From: Agapanthus africanus
Lineage: Eukaryota; Streptophyta; Magnoliopsida; Asparagales; Amaryllidaceae
DNA length: 64,000 nt
Reading direction: 5' to 3'
Assembly (NCBI GenBank): GCA_030015575.1
Contig: CM057347.1
Coordinates: forward strand, 508,837,176-508,901,175
The position numbers and the translations under genes are program-made. Shown one piece after another: positions 12,515 to 23,108 of the stretch. Numbering within the stretch: the first letter of the stretch is position 1; the number at the start of each line of letters is the position of its first letter. The notes below the pieces were generated by a model, which was not told the DNA's origin, did no database searches, and saw only the letters and a program-made list of their open reading frames with translations.

Positions 12515-12984
12515 ATGGGCGTCACAAAGGAAGACGTTGAATCTGCCCTCAATTCATCTCTCAACCCTTCTTATCTCGTAATCCCTCAAAACCCTAACCT
12601 CAAATTTCCCCCCTTTTTTCTTAAAATCCAATCAAAACTCTCACTGTGATTCTTTCCTCTTTTCAATTTTTTTCAGGAAGTGATTGACACATCTGGAGGG
12701 TATGCCCAAAATCTTTCCTTTTTACTTGATTTGTCTTCAAAATTCAATTTTTTTTTACTGTAAATTGTGTATACTTTTTTTTTATATATGATGGAAATAG
12801 GTGTGGGGCGAGCTTTGAGATTGAGATAGTTTCGGAGAAGTTTGAAGGGAAGAGGTTGCTGGAGAGGCACAGGATAGTGAACGGTGCGCTCGCGGAGCAG
12901 ATGAAGCAGATACATGCTCTCTCTATCAAGAAAGCACTGGCTCCTTCTCAATGGAAGCCTCAGCCAAGCACAACCCAAGCTTGA
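12515..12984 (+). CDS. BOLA2: BolA-like protein 2 (three exons, intact)
   Basis: Three exons, 12515-12577, 12677-12699 and 12801-12984, join in frame to an 89-residue protein. Both introns have GT...AG ends. The first junction falls between codons and the second inside a glycine codon. The product matches plant BolA2: MGVTKEDVESAL start, SGGCGASFEIEIVS with the conserved cysteine, FEGKRLLERHRIVN with the conserved histidine, and the IHALSIKKALAPSQW C-terminus. The whole BolA fold is present and there is no transit peptide, which agrees with the cytosolic/nuclear BolA2. The family binds monothiol glutaredoxins (GRXS17 type) through a shared [2Fe-2S] cluster held by the Cys and His and takes part in iron-sulfur and redox signalling; that role comes from the family, not from this sequence. 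The ATG was chosen because homologues begin MGVT. A GTAATC donor and a short middle exon are the only unusual points. Confidence 0.93.
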
Positions 12985-13329
12985 GCCTTTGAGTTTGGTA
13001 TGAGATTATTAATTGGTTGTTGGATATAAGTCATTTGGGTATTGATGCATATTATACCTTTTTTAAGTGGTCTTAATAAGTTTTATGATAAACTCCTTGA
13101 TTGCTTGGAGTAGTTGCTTTTTGCTTGGAGACCTTGTTTATGCAAAGCTTGGTGATTTTGTGGATATGTTGCTTTGGTTATCTACGAATATTGCTTACTT
13201 TGAACCATAACATATAGGAGTAGATTGTAGGTCTTTGTCTCATATTCTATTTGCCATTAAGTGATGAGTACTGCCAGTAGAGCACTACATATCTATCTCT
13301 TTTGGGCAAGAGATATGCGGGTTAGAGAT
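12985..13329. other. 3' region of BOLA2, nothing further seen
   Basis: AT-rich and T-rich sequence that probably includes the BOLA2 3' UTR. No repeat or gene recognised before the Cassandra element. Confidence 0.5.
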
Positions 13330-13496
13330 TGTAATATCCCAGGTATTATCCGGTATACCCGTATATACTAGATAAGCATAGGGACCCACTGTAGAACAAT
13401 GTGGAATTTTCGGAATACATTCCGAAATAGGACAGATCTGAGAACTTTAAATGGGATGATTCCACCCGTATACACAGAGAAGTCTTTTGAGTGAAC

Positions 13497-13580
13497 TGGA
13501 ACTACGAAACTTGAAAACTCCGTAGTTAAGCGTGCTCGGGTTAGGAAAATCCTAGGATGTGTGACCTCCTAGGAAGTGGC
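13497..13580 (+). other. 5S rRNA-like sequence in the first Cassandra LTR
   Basis: CTCCGTAGTTAAGCGTGCTC followed by CCTAGGATGTGTGACCTCC and TAGGAAGTG follow the 3' two thirds of plant 5S rRNA, where the internal control region (A box, intermediate element, C box) lies. The 5' part of 5S rRNA is not clear, so this is not a functional 5S gene. Confidence 0.85.
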
Positions 13581-13934
13581 CCCTGACTCGGGTCCAGTTC
13601 GCTCCGAAGGACGAAATCGTACGGTTTCGGCTAGAGCGGATAATGTCGTTTGTGTGTCTGTGTTGGGAGTGAGACATGATATTATTGTATCAGAGATAGT
13701 TCCCCAATAGTAGGTCTGTGATTCGAGGACGAACCGTTGTACTAAGTGGAGGAGAATGTAATAGCCCAAGTATTATCTGGTATACCCATATATACCAGAT
13801 AAGCACGTGGACCCACTGTAGAACAATGAGGAATCTTCAGAATACATTCTGAAAAAGATCAGATCCGAGAACTATAAATAGGATAATTTCACTCCTATAC
13901 ACAGAGACGTCTTTTGAGTGAACTGGAACTACGA

Positions 13935-14001
13935 AGCTTGAAAACTCCGTAGTTAAGCGTGCTCGGATTAAGGAAATCCTAAGATGGGCGACCTCCTGGG
14001 A
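13935..14001 (+). other. 5S rRNA-like sequence in the second Cassandra LTR
   Basis: Same segment as in the first LTR, here closer to genuine 5S rRNA at the 3' side (GATGGGCGACCTCCTGGGAAG). Confidence 0.85.
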
Positions 14002-14179
14002 AGTGACCCCTACTCGGGTCCAGTTCGCTCCGAAAGACAAAACCGTACGGTTTCGGCCAGAGCGGACAATACTGTCTGTGTTGGGAGCGTGTTGGGAGCG
14101 GGTTGGGAGCGGGGCATGACAGAGATGAAGCATTTGTGAGCATGAGGGTTGTCTGTCTTCTCTTTTTTGGTGTGAGAAC

Positions 14180-14226
14180 AAGAGAGGGAGAGGAGAGGAG
14201 AGGAGATGAGATGCGTGCGCGTGCGT

Positions 14227-14260
<34 letters not shown>

Positions 14261-14264
14261 AGAG
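14180..14264. repeat. (GA)n-rich tract
   Basis: GAGAG and GAGGA repeats followed by about 12 GA units, interrupted by GTGCGTGCGCGTGCGTG. Confidence 0.9.
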
Positions 14265-15039
14265 TTGTGTTGTGTTGTGTGAGATTTTGTAACTTTCTCA
14301 CATTAGAACAGTCTCATGTTTTGCAACACCTTGGATGTATCATGTGGGTCGATTTAGTCAAACAACCTTAATCTGGTGTCATTCTTTGGTGTGGTTGTGT
14401 CGTCTTATGTGTTTGATGTGAGGATGGGATTGAAATCCCCTACAGTTTACCACAGGTATGAAGTAGTGCTTTTAATTCTGTAATTTAATGTGAAGATACT
14501 GCGCACATAGATGTTCATAATATGAGTTTGATATGGTTTGATTCAAAAAAAAATCATTAGGCTATTTAACATTTGTTCAATTACTATTTTGTTTATGCGT
14601 CCTAGTGGAATAAATCCATCAAGAGGTTAAGACATTGTTAGATGTTTGATTGCGAAATCCGAAAGTTTTTTTCCTTATGCCGATAGGTGAGATCTAGAGA
14701 TAACTTGTCAGGATACTTTATATGTGGTAGGCCAGTTTTGGAGTCTGGTATGCTGCAAAATTCAGACCGTGAAGTTTGACAAAAACTTAAGTTCAGAATC
14801 TTGCAGTTGGTATCTTTCCTCCACTAGTTAGACGGCGTGGCAAAATTTACTAGGATTCACGAAGAAATTCAACTTATGTCGTAGAAGAGATGCAAATTAT
14901 TTCAATTCGATCATATTGGTAGTTCTTTTTTACCTTGGCTGTTTAAGTTTATCACTTAGAGACCCACTAGATGTGATACCCTAGTAGTGGGTAGCTGTGC
15001 TGACTAGTTTTACAACATAGTATGATCCGAAGAATGGAA
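14265..15039. other. Intergenic, nothing recognised
   Basis: No gene, repeat family or RNA was recognised on either strand. Confidence 0.5.
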
Positions 15040-15048
15040 TAATTAGAA

Positions 15049-15512
15049 GGGTAAAATGCAGAAAACCTCAGAATCCCCATTTATCTTGTTAAACTTGTGG
15101 TTTACCCCATGAATTTACCACTGTTGGTTTTCTAGGTCTGGTTTCCACCAAAAATGATCTGCAAGCCTTTCTTCCCCAAATTTTTATCCCTCTAGTTTCC
15201 CCTTTAAATTTCTTTCCTACCTTTCTTTTACAAAATCTTCAACTTAATTTATGCATGCCACCTACCTCCTCACCTCTTCTTAGCATGGATTCAAGAGAGC
15301 ATAGATTTGTGAAAGAAAAAGAAGAAAAGAGAATGATCGGGTTAGTCAATTAGAATTGATAGAGGGCATTTTCGCAATGGAAAGAGTGATGAAAATATCA
15401 ACACCATTAGGTTTATGGGGAAAAAGTGCAACTTTTCCAAGTTAAGGGGGATTTCCTGCTTTTAGCGCAAAAGTGAGAGAGAGAGGGGGTGGGGGGTTCC
15501 TGTAGTTTAGCC
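15049..15512. mobile_element. Mutator-like MITE
   Basis: 464 bases. The ends GGGTAAAATGCAGAAAACC and, on the other strand, GGCTAAACTACAGGAACCC are imperfect terminal inverted repeats. The flanks TAATTAGAA (15040-15048) and TAATTAGTA (15513-15521) match at eight of nine positions, the length typical of Mutator-like elements. A second inner copy of the terminus (near 15445-15468) suggests an internal duplication. No coding capacity. Confidence 0.6.
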
Positions 15513-15521
15513 TAATTAGTA

Positions 15522-16685
15522 GGCTGATGATTTGGGATGATGATATCCTGTTGTCATAATTTATCTCATAGGAAGGTGAAAGTGAAACAAGTAATAATGC
15601 TCTTGATCTCGGGTGGCATGACAGCTATCCTTGATCATAGCTTATTAGCAGCCTAAGCCGGCATATTATCACTCAGGTTATCCAAAACAACAACCTCATG
15701 ATCAATGAGTTATACTCGATGAGAATGAGCGAGTTAGCAACATGTAGAAGCTGGAAATTCGGCATACAATAGCATACTATGTAAAATAAAAGAGCAGGTT
15801 TTCATCTGTATCTTAATGTGATTCTGTTGATGAGAGTTGCATTCAGGGCTTTCATGCTGTGTGTAAAAAGCGGTTTGCAAACTTTTTGGTGTTCTTATTA
15901 TTCGATAGCTGCAGATTAATCGAGTTCAATGGTGACTACTCCATTACCGCAGCAAATTGTGTTATGTCTTTGTGTGAGTCGGTTTATCGGCATCTTTCTG
16001 ATGATCCCAGGGCAATAACGGATAGATTCAGATCCTGTTTTGGTTATCTTTTAACTTTGTCTCCATCCATGCATGTCTTTTTTGGGTGTTCTTGCATTAG
16101 GTTATACTCTAAATTCCTGGTAGGAAGAAGGCGGCAAATTGGTTCCCAGACATTATACTTTGATTCAAACCCATACGTTCATCAGTTGTAAACTTTCAGA
16201 TAACTATACCAAGACTGGATGCATTCATTCATTATGAACAACTAGTATATGTGTTTAGAAAACTAATAAGATATCATATGACATTTTGGTATTAAAAAAA
16301 GAATTTAGTTGGAGAAGTTATTTTTCAATTTTAAAGCCCTTTTGGTTGTGGATAAAATGATGAGTTTTTATTTTGAAAGTTGAGTAGTAGTTACCGTTAT
16401 GAGGAGTTTTGTTAGAAAGTAGTTATGAATAGGATATGGAAAATTTATATTTTCTCTTTGCTTTTTTCTAAAAGTTTTTCTAAAAGAGGACGATGCCACT
16501 TAAGCAATCAATTTTAGAAATTGGACACCCCTTTCCTTAGCATTATATTAGTAGAGATTGAACAATTTATTGAAATGGTTGAGATCAAGGCTTGTTTGGT
16601 GCTACCACTGTATTATGCTGCTTCACATCACATGGCATCAAGCAATGCAGCAAGCATAGGAATCATTATTATTGAATGCCAAATG
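15522..16685. other. Intergenic, nothing recognised
   Basis: A plus-strand frame of 110 codons (15859-16191) has no family features and unremarkable composition; it is treated as chance. No other structure seen. Confidence 0.45.
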
Positions 16686-16699
16686 AAACTACCAAGAGA

Positions 16700-16816
16700 T
16701 TTGCAGAATTTTACTGAAGAAACCTTGCAATCCCTTTACGAATCTATAATATTTACTGAAGAAACCTTGCAGAGTAGCTACAGTCATTAGAATTGTACTG
16801 AAGAAACCTTGCAGAG
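16700..16816. repeat. Three spaced copies of TTTACTGAAGAAACCTTGCA
   Basis: The word ACTGAAGAAACCTTGCA occurs near 16713, 16755 and 16798, about 42 bases apart, downstream of the SAM synthetase gene on its transcribed side. A second local duplication (CAAAGCCTCAAGAAACT) occurs near 16959 and 17011. Confidence 0.8.
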
Positions 16817-17081
16817 ACAGGATTTTACAGTTATTAAAGAATCGATTCCAGTCATAATATATAAGTACCAAAACAAATAACATCATCAGATGTTTAATAA
16901 ATCAGAACAACAAAAGAGATGTAAACTAACATCAAAAAAATAGAATCAGAAGCAAAGTGCAAAGCCTCAAGAAACTGACTACAGAGCCTTGAGAGCCTGC
17001 TGCTCCTCTCCAAAGCCTCAAGAAACTAACATCAAACATCAACAAACCAAAGAAAATCACCACCTTCGTAATTCATCATCA

Positions 17082-18365
17082 TCAAGCCTTGGGCTTCAGG
17101 ATCTTAACCTGCTCCCAAGTGAAATCCGGGTCGTCACGGCCGAAATGCCCATAAGCCGCCGTCTTCTGAAACCTAAAGTTGCCACCTCTCATCAAATCAA
17201 GGTTAATCGAAATCATCCCAGGCCTAAAATCAAAATTCTCCTTGATCAGCTCCAAGATATCCCTATCCGGTATCGCCCCGGTCTTATAACTGTCCACAAA
17301 CACCGACAGAGGCTCAGGCACACCGATCGCATAGGAAACCTGAACAATGCACCTCCTTGCGAGCCCTGAAGCAACAACACTCTTAGCTGCTTGCCTCACA
17401 ATGTAGGCCCCGCTTCGATCAACCTTGGTGGGGTCCTTGCCAGAGAAAGCTCCACCTCCATGGGCACCCCACCCGCCATAGGTGTCGATGATGATTTTCC
17501 GGCCGGTGAGGCCCGCATCACCGTGGGGCCCGCCGATGACGAAGCGGCCTGATGGATTGAGGTGGAAGATGGTCTTGTCATCGAGGTACTCTGCGGGGAC
17601 CACCGGCTTGATAACGTGTTCCATGAGGTCCTTTGCAATTTGATCGTTTGTGACGGACTCGTCGTGCTGGGTGGAGATTAGGATGGTGTGGACTCGTTGA
17701 GGGACCATGGCGCCGTTCTCGTTGAGATACTCAATGGTAACCTAAAGTGTTTGAAATAAGACAAAACTTAGGAGATTTTTTTAGTCAAGAAATGCTGCAC
17801 TCGACTCTATTTTCTAACAACCAAACAATCCCTATCAGAGAGCTCATCAAACCTGAGTCTTGCCATCGGGGCGGACCCATTTACAGGTCCCGTTCTTCCG
17901 AACCTCTGTAAGCCGAGCCCCAATCTTCGTCGCAAGCACATGAGTCAACGGCATATACTCCGGTGTCTCATCAGTAGCGTATCCGAACATGATACCTTGG
18001 TCCCCAGCACCAATCTCCTCAGGCTTCTTCGACAAATGGCCATGTACCCCTTGAGCAATATCAGGGCTCTGCTCCTCGATATTAACCAAAACCTTGCAGT
18101 GATCGGCATCAAGGCCGACGTCATCAGAGACGAAGCCAATGCCACGGCAGGTGGCACGGACGATTTTCTCGTAATCGACCTTGGCTTTGGTCGTTATTTC
18201 GCCAAATACCATCACCATGTTGGTCTTGGTGCAGGTCTCGCAGGCGACTTTGCTCGTGGGATCCTGTTCAAGGCAGGCGTCGAGGATGGCGTCGGAGACT
18301 TGGTCGCAGATTTTATCAGGGTGGCCCTCGTTGACGGACTCGGAAGTAAACAGGAAGGTATCCAT
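17082..18365 (-). CDS. SAMS: S-adenosylmethionine synthetase (methionine adenosyltransferase), intact
   Basis: Two coding exons, 18365-17853 (171 codons) and 17741-17082, join in frame across a 111-base GT...AG intron to 390 residues, the usual plant length. The enzyme makes S-adenosylmethionine from methionine and ATP in the cytosol for methylation, ethylene and polyamine synthesis. Family motifs are in place: GHPDKICDQ at residues 14-22 (ATP/metal binding), [16 protein letters not shown] at 119-134, and the glycine-rich [19 protein letters not shown] at 265-283 with the lysine/aspartate/arginine cluster of the active site. All three MAT domains are complete and no frame damage is seen. [16 protein letters not shown] matches the conserved plant N-terminus, which fixes the start; an upstream in-frame ATG at 18410 lies inside the leader intron. 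The intron interrupts the coding region between GKTQ and VTIEY. Confidence 0.97.
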
Positions 18366-18487
18366 CTGCACAATAAATATAAAGAAGTATAAATGTCGGA
18401 TAGATATCATAGGATGGTTCTCGTTATAACTTAAACAAAACTGTGGCGGAAACCAAATAAAAAGGTTTAAAAATTGAAGCTTGTTAC
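18366..18487 (-). other. Leader intron of SAMS
   Basis: On the minus strand CTCAAG is followed by GTAACAAG at 18487, and the intron ends TTTATTGTGCAG directly before the ATG. The leader exon upstream is a CT-rich stretch, as is common in plant SAM synthetase genes. Confidence 0.8.
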
Positions 18488-18568
18488 CTTGAGAGGAGAG
18501 GAAATCAAAGGAGAGAAGAAAAGGGTGAACAGAGAAGAAGATGAGAAATAGAGAAAGGATTTGGTTTT

Positions 18569-18684
18569 TAAATGGGAAAAGAGAAGGCGCCTATTCTCTC
18601 TTGTGACTCGTTCTCTCCTCTGAAAAAATGCCCAAAATGTGTTCTTTTTTTGCCATGTGTTTTTGTTGTCCACCACTTATATTG
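18569..18684 (-). promoter_or_regulatory. Probable SAMS core promoter
   Basis: On the minus strand two TATA-like words precede the CT-rich leader: CAATATAAGTGG around 18674-18683 and CATTTAAAAACC around 18568-18579. Either could set transcription start; the second is followed after about 15 bases by a pyrimidine-rich initiator-like stretch. Not decided by sequence alone. Confidence 0.4.
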
Positions 18685-18783
18685 AGTTCTCTCCTTATTC
18701 ATCTCACATTCAAACTAAATCTCTCTACAAACACGCATCCACAGTGATTTCAAAGGTGTTGCCTCCTTTCTCTTGTAATAACC

Positions 18784-18811
18784 TATATATATATATATAT
18801 ATATATATATA
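18784..18811. repeat. (AT)n microsatellite
   Basis: About 14 AT units upstream of SAMS. Confidence 0.9.
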
Positions 18812-19768
18812 GGCTGATTAAGAGGAGGAAAAGGAAATATCTTTAATCAGATCTCTCACCTTTCATTTCTTTTCAAAATAATTATTTGTTCGTTTGATAG
18901 ATAGAAAATTAATTCTCTGTGGTTTCTTAATTAACTTAATAAACATATCCTAACAATATGGAGTGAAAATCCCGGGCTTGTGTCGCAATGAATTCGGATC
19001 TGCTCGGACCGATCTGCTCGGTGCATTGAAAATCTTAATCATCCATCACTACTTAGCGTATGCGGGGACTACCACCGTTCCTATAAAAAAATTAGAAAAT
19101 AAAAAACTAAGCTATTGGCCCCTCTGTTATACACTGTTGTGAGCCGTCCAATTTTGAGTGCACTTATTAGTGCTTTTCGGACAAAACCGATTCCTACTTT
19201 TCGAGTGCAGATCCAACGATCCCAGAGACCTCAGTTGTTTTCTTGAAGCTGGCCATCTGTAGTGTATTTGGTTACAAGATATGATAAGATCATTGCTGTG
19301 ATCTCCGATGATCCCGTGAACAGGGACCTTATGAGATCAGGCACTTCTTAGAAAACAGCACGCAATTGAGTTCGGCCATGTTTGGTCTTTTTTTCATGTC
19401 CTGGGACTTAACTTTAACTTTCACAACACAGCAGTTCTTTCAACCAAGGCTAGTCTATGACAATGTGCACGTCCAATCCTGATAATGCCGAAGCAGTAAA
19501 CTGATGTCGCCTCTACTTTCGATATAATACGTCCTCTTAATTGGGAAAAATCGACGGCATAAACTCATTCTTCATTGTAAAAGAAATACATATGTTTGGA
19601 CTAGATCAAAGAACAGGGAGATGGACAATAAGAATTGCTTTGATTGAAGAATAGGTTGCACTTGAGAGAACAGTTTTAGTGCCTATACATGGATCATGAG
19701 AGAGAACTGCTCATAACAGCAGGATAAGTTGAGATTAAGAGGGGTAAAAGCTATATACATTTGTTCGA
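18812..19768. other. Intergenic, nothing recognised
   Basis: Contains a short direct repeat (GATCTGCTCGG twice near 18998-19020). No gene or transposon family recognised. Confidence 0.45.
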
Positions 19769-20979
19769 TCATGCTTTGGTCTCTTCTGCAGCATACAACG
19801 CTTTGATTTCTTTGACATCGTCGTAGCTTCCAAGGAAAATGGGAGATCTCTCATGAATCTTTTTAGGAACCAAGTCGGGGGCCTGCACAAATCAAGACCG
19901 TCGATTTTAAGTAATGCTTACGAATGATAGGTATAACATAATGCAGCATGACGAAGTACATTATTAGGTATAAGTTGAGAGATTTTGGCGAAGAAAAGTT
20001 AATGACGCTACTGAAAACAACATATTGCTAAATTATAAACTCATAACATACACTAGAAAAGGAAAAAGGAAAAACCGGAAAATGAGTAAAATTTCCTGAC
20101 CCTTTGCTTTCCTGTAAAGGCTTGACCTTCGGCTTGTTCCGTCAAGAATGACATGGGGAAGACTTCATAAACGCTGTCATATAAGGCACAAGAATTAGTC
20201 ACACATGTTCTAACGAATAGATAAGGAGCTATCCTGTGCGGAATCTATCAAGATGCGAAGTATATAACATTATAGCTTCTAAAACTAACCAAGGGAAAGA
20301 AGTGGTTCAAACGAAACTTACCATAGTTTTCCGTCAGGACTCTTCTTGTCTGCAGGGTACAAAAAGATGCCTCCATATAGCAGAGTTCGATGGACATCGG
20401 CAGCCATGTTACAAACCATTCAAATTTCATTAGGCATCATAAGAGTTAAAACTATTTTGTGTCGAATTATTCTTCAATATCAAATTATTAAATCACCCAT
20501 GCATATTTTTTATTCTGATTATGCTCATATAATTGTACATTGTTAATTATATTTATACTCGGTACTTAAAGAGCTAGCAGTCACAAGCGTACCATAAATA
20601 TTGCTTAAACTATTTAGTATGTATGAAGAAAATTAATTTGTGGCATTTCCAAAGGTTTGCAGACATAATAGACTGAAACTTTCAATTTCCTTTTATGTAA
20701 ACACGAAGACTGAACGGTGCAATGTGAGTTACCTGCCAACATATCTCAGAGATTTTGGTGATGAACCATCTGTAGGGTACTTGCAATTTTCGACATACCT
20801 GTAAAGATTAGGAAGAAACTCAGCACAAAATTACTAACAAAATCCTTTTTTAAAAACAGAAAACGAAGTTACCAACAAAATGCAGTCAGAAAACAGGTTC
20901 ATGCATACTTTGCTGTCGGCCCATCCCAATTTTTGGCATTTCCTTCATTCACAGAATTTATTTTGCCTTTCTTTGGTAC
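19769..20979 (-). pseudogene. CYFBP: Cytosolic fructose-1,6-bisphosphatase, C-terminal five exons only
   Basis: Minus-strand blocks 20979-20909, 20798-20733, 20408-20322, 20173-20101 and 19882-19769 line up in one frame as the C-terminal third of plant cytosolic FBPase: [76 protein letters not shown] and a natural stop. The enzyme hydrolyses fructose-1,6-bisphosphate in cytosolic sucrose synthesis. The N-terminal two thirds, with the metal-binding DPLDGSSN region, were not found anywhere to the right, where transposons begin. The third block lacks an AG acceptor (AA at 20409-20410), and one codon is missing at the next junction compared with the family (KLCVYEV). Truncation plus a lost splice site argue for a pseudogene, although the remaining frame has no stops, so it is probably recent. 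A displaced N-terminal half beyond the window cannot be excluded. Confidence 0.88.
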
Positions 20980-21573
20980 CTGAATGAAGAGGAGAAGGCT
21001 TACTTGAGCACCACAGATTCACAAGAGTCCCAAAAATTAAAAAAATTAAAAAGATATATTTTTTTGTAACCCAAAAATTAAAAAAATTAAAAAGATATAT
21101 TTTTTTGTATAAAAAAAAAAGCAAAAGATTTAATGTGTTCTTTGGTCATAATTTATACATAAATATGGAACCAGCATGAAAACTTGTCGACAAAAATACT
21201 GCATAAATGTTTATATCAACATCAACCCAAGCAGGGGCGGACCCAGGATATCTGACCAAAGGGGGCACCATTCACGAAATAAAACTTAATGCCAGCTTGG
21301 GCAAACATTCACAATAAAAATTATCCGTGTCTCAAATAGTAAGACTGGAAACTAGTGTTTTCTCAATTACGGTAATGAACTATTACATATCGACTAGAAA
21401 ATCATATTTGAGTTGAAAATTGATACTAAATTGTATTAATAATCATTTAATACAGTGTTTAGGGAGTTGGCTTTTTTTAAAATCAAAATTATATCCATTT
21501 TTTGGATTGATCAAATAAGTTTAAATTAATATAATCTTAACTAATATTTGTGAAAAAATAAAAATGTTTTAAG
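20980..21573. other. Region right of the FBPase fragment
   Basis: Contains a perfect tandem duplication of about 40 bases (unit with AATTAAAAAAATTAAAAAG, 21030-21108). From 21234 it has GCAGGGGCGGACCCAGGATAT, a word of the kind found at ends of some plant transposons; no second end was found. No FBPase exon seen. Confidence 0.5.
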
Positions 21574-21583
21574 CATTTACATA

Positions 21584-21860
21584 GGCTAAATTGCACAAAT
21601 GTATCCATGAACTTTCATATTTTTTGCGATTGATACCATGACCTAATTAATTACGAACAAGTACCATGACCTATCGGTTCTGATTGCAACTAATACTATT
21701 TACATGGTATCAATCACAATAAACATTCGGATGCAAACCAAGGTTCATGGTACCTATTTGCAATTATTAAAGTTCATGGTATCAATTGCCAAAAACATGA
21801 AAGTTCATGGTATCAATTGCCAAAAACATGAAAGTGCATGGATACATTTGTGCAATTTCC
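21584..21860. mobile_element. Mutator-like MITE with 10-bp target duplication
   Basis: 277 bases bounded by GGCTAAATTGCACAAATG and, on the other strand, GGAAATTGCACAAATG; the inverted repeats extend at least 30 bases. CATTTACATA flanks both sides perfectly (21574-21583, 21861-21870). The interior holds repeats of TTCATGGTATCAATTGCC. No coding capacity. Confidence 0.88.
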
Positions 21861-21870
21861 CATTTACATA

Positions 21871-22325
21871 TGATCCAAATGTTCATGCAAAGTGGTTTCG
21901 AACTGTATCTCATGTTTTCAAGCATTTGGAATTATTACATTTATAAAAAGAAAAAAAAGTATTATTCTTTGAAGTAAAAAAGCACATCTTATATTTATAA
22001 TGTTTTGATCCAAAAACCAAAAAAAGAGAAGGAAAAAAAAGAAGGAAAAATGTAAAGATCAAGAATTTAACCAACGAACCTATGATGTGGAGCATTAAAT
22101 CCCAACCACTTAACCAATGGGCCAAACCTTAATTATAGATTAAAGTTGGGCATCTCTTTCTTTTACCTATGTAAACGTAAACGTTAACTTGAATAAATAT
22201 TATATTACGTATGTATATATAGATAAACTTAATTTGAACTTCTCTTCCGGAGGTTTATCCCAAGATGTAATTATGATTCTATGCTATGCATAACCTTTTG
22301 TAGTAATATCACAAAGCCCCATCTG
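21871..22325. other. Intergenic, nothing recognised
   Basis: AT-rich sequence without recognisable features. Confidence 0.45.
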
Positions 22326-22496
22326 AAATTAATTCAGCTTAATAAATCGTTAATAAATAGAAGTCAATTATTCTACTTCTTTATTTTAGAAAATAAATCA
22401 AGAGAAACATCAATCCTTTAGCATTACCTATATAGTATTTGGAAGTAGAATATTTACTTTCCATTTATTAACGATTTATTAAACTGAATTAATTTT
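22326..22496. mobile_element. Foldback/MITE with ~50-bp inverted repeats
   Basis: AAATTAATTCAGCTTAATAAATCG... at the left is matched on the other strand by AAATTAATTCAGTTTAATAAATCG... at the right, and the pairing continues through ATTCTACTTC, so the whole element can fold into one hairpin. No clear target duplication. Confidence 0.65.
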
Positions 22497-23048
22497 AACT
22501 GTTGATTAAAAATACAAGATCCAACGCTACACACATTCAGGCGAACCCGTGTGTGTGTGTATGACCCTTAATTCCGATTTTGCAAAATAAGGGGTAAATT
22601 GTTTAACCTTAATGTTTCACAGTTTTGATATTAAAGTTTTTTTCCTTTTTTTCTTGCATTATATTTCTGGCCCTATGCACTTTACTGCCTTCTGCCACTC
22701 AAGCTTTAGAATATGCCAAAAAAGATTCATGCGTGTCTCTTTTTGGACATTTTAACCCCTGCCATAATAATCAACATTATTTTTATCCAATTAACCTCAA
22801 TTATTCCTTAATAATCACTCAATTATTAACATTAAGTCCAAATTACTTCATCTCTTGCTCCCCTTCCCCTATATCGCCTCCTTGGCCTCCACCAAGGCCA
22901 CCCCATTCTCCCCTTCCTCTTCTCTCCATCTGCTATGCTCCAACACTTTCTCCGACCCCATCCCCTGCACCGTCTTCTCTTCATCACCGGTCGGTCTCAT
23001 TCTATCTCTTTCCTCCAACCTCACCTCCCTCCACGTTCTCAACCTCGC

Positions 23049-23108
<60 letters not shown>

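Larger units (their letters stand above)
13330..14121 (+). mobile_element. Cassandra-type TRIM retrotransposon, complete with target-site duplication
   Basis: Two direct repeats act as LTRs: 13330-13681 (TGTAATATCCC...GACATGATA) and 13757-14121 (TGTAATAGCCC...GGGCATGACA). The 75-base centre has a decayed initiator-tRNA primer site (GTATCAGAGATAG) just after the first LTR and a purine tract AGTGGAGGAGAA just before the second. GAGAT flanks both sides (13325-13329, 14122-14126). Each LTR contains a 5S rRNA-like segment, the defining trait of Cassandra. There is no coding capacity. The second LTR ends with repeated TTGGGAGC units. Compared with other elements in the window it is nearly intact, so it is fairly young. 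Confidence 0.95.

Noticed and set aside
13935-14001. Functional 5S rRNA gene
   Set aside because: Only the 3' part resembles 5S rRNA and it is embedded in Cassandra LTRs.
15859-16191. 110-codon plus-strand frame as a gene
   Set aside because: No recognisable motif, no promoter or intron support, and length within chance for AT-rich DNA.
17940-18392. 150-codon plus-strand frame overlapping SAMS
   Set aside because: Antisense shadow of a strongly conserved gene.
22855-23051. Leucine-rich-repeat receptor gene
   Set aside because: Only a short stretch (LTSLHVLNLAG) resembles a repeat; the surrounding sequence and the tandem duplication do not support a gene.
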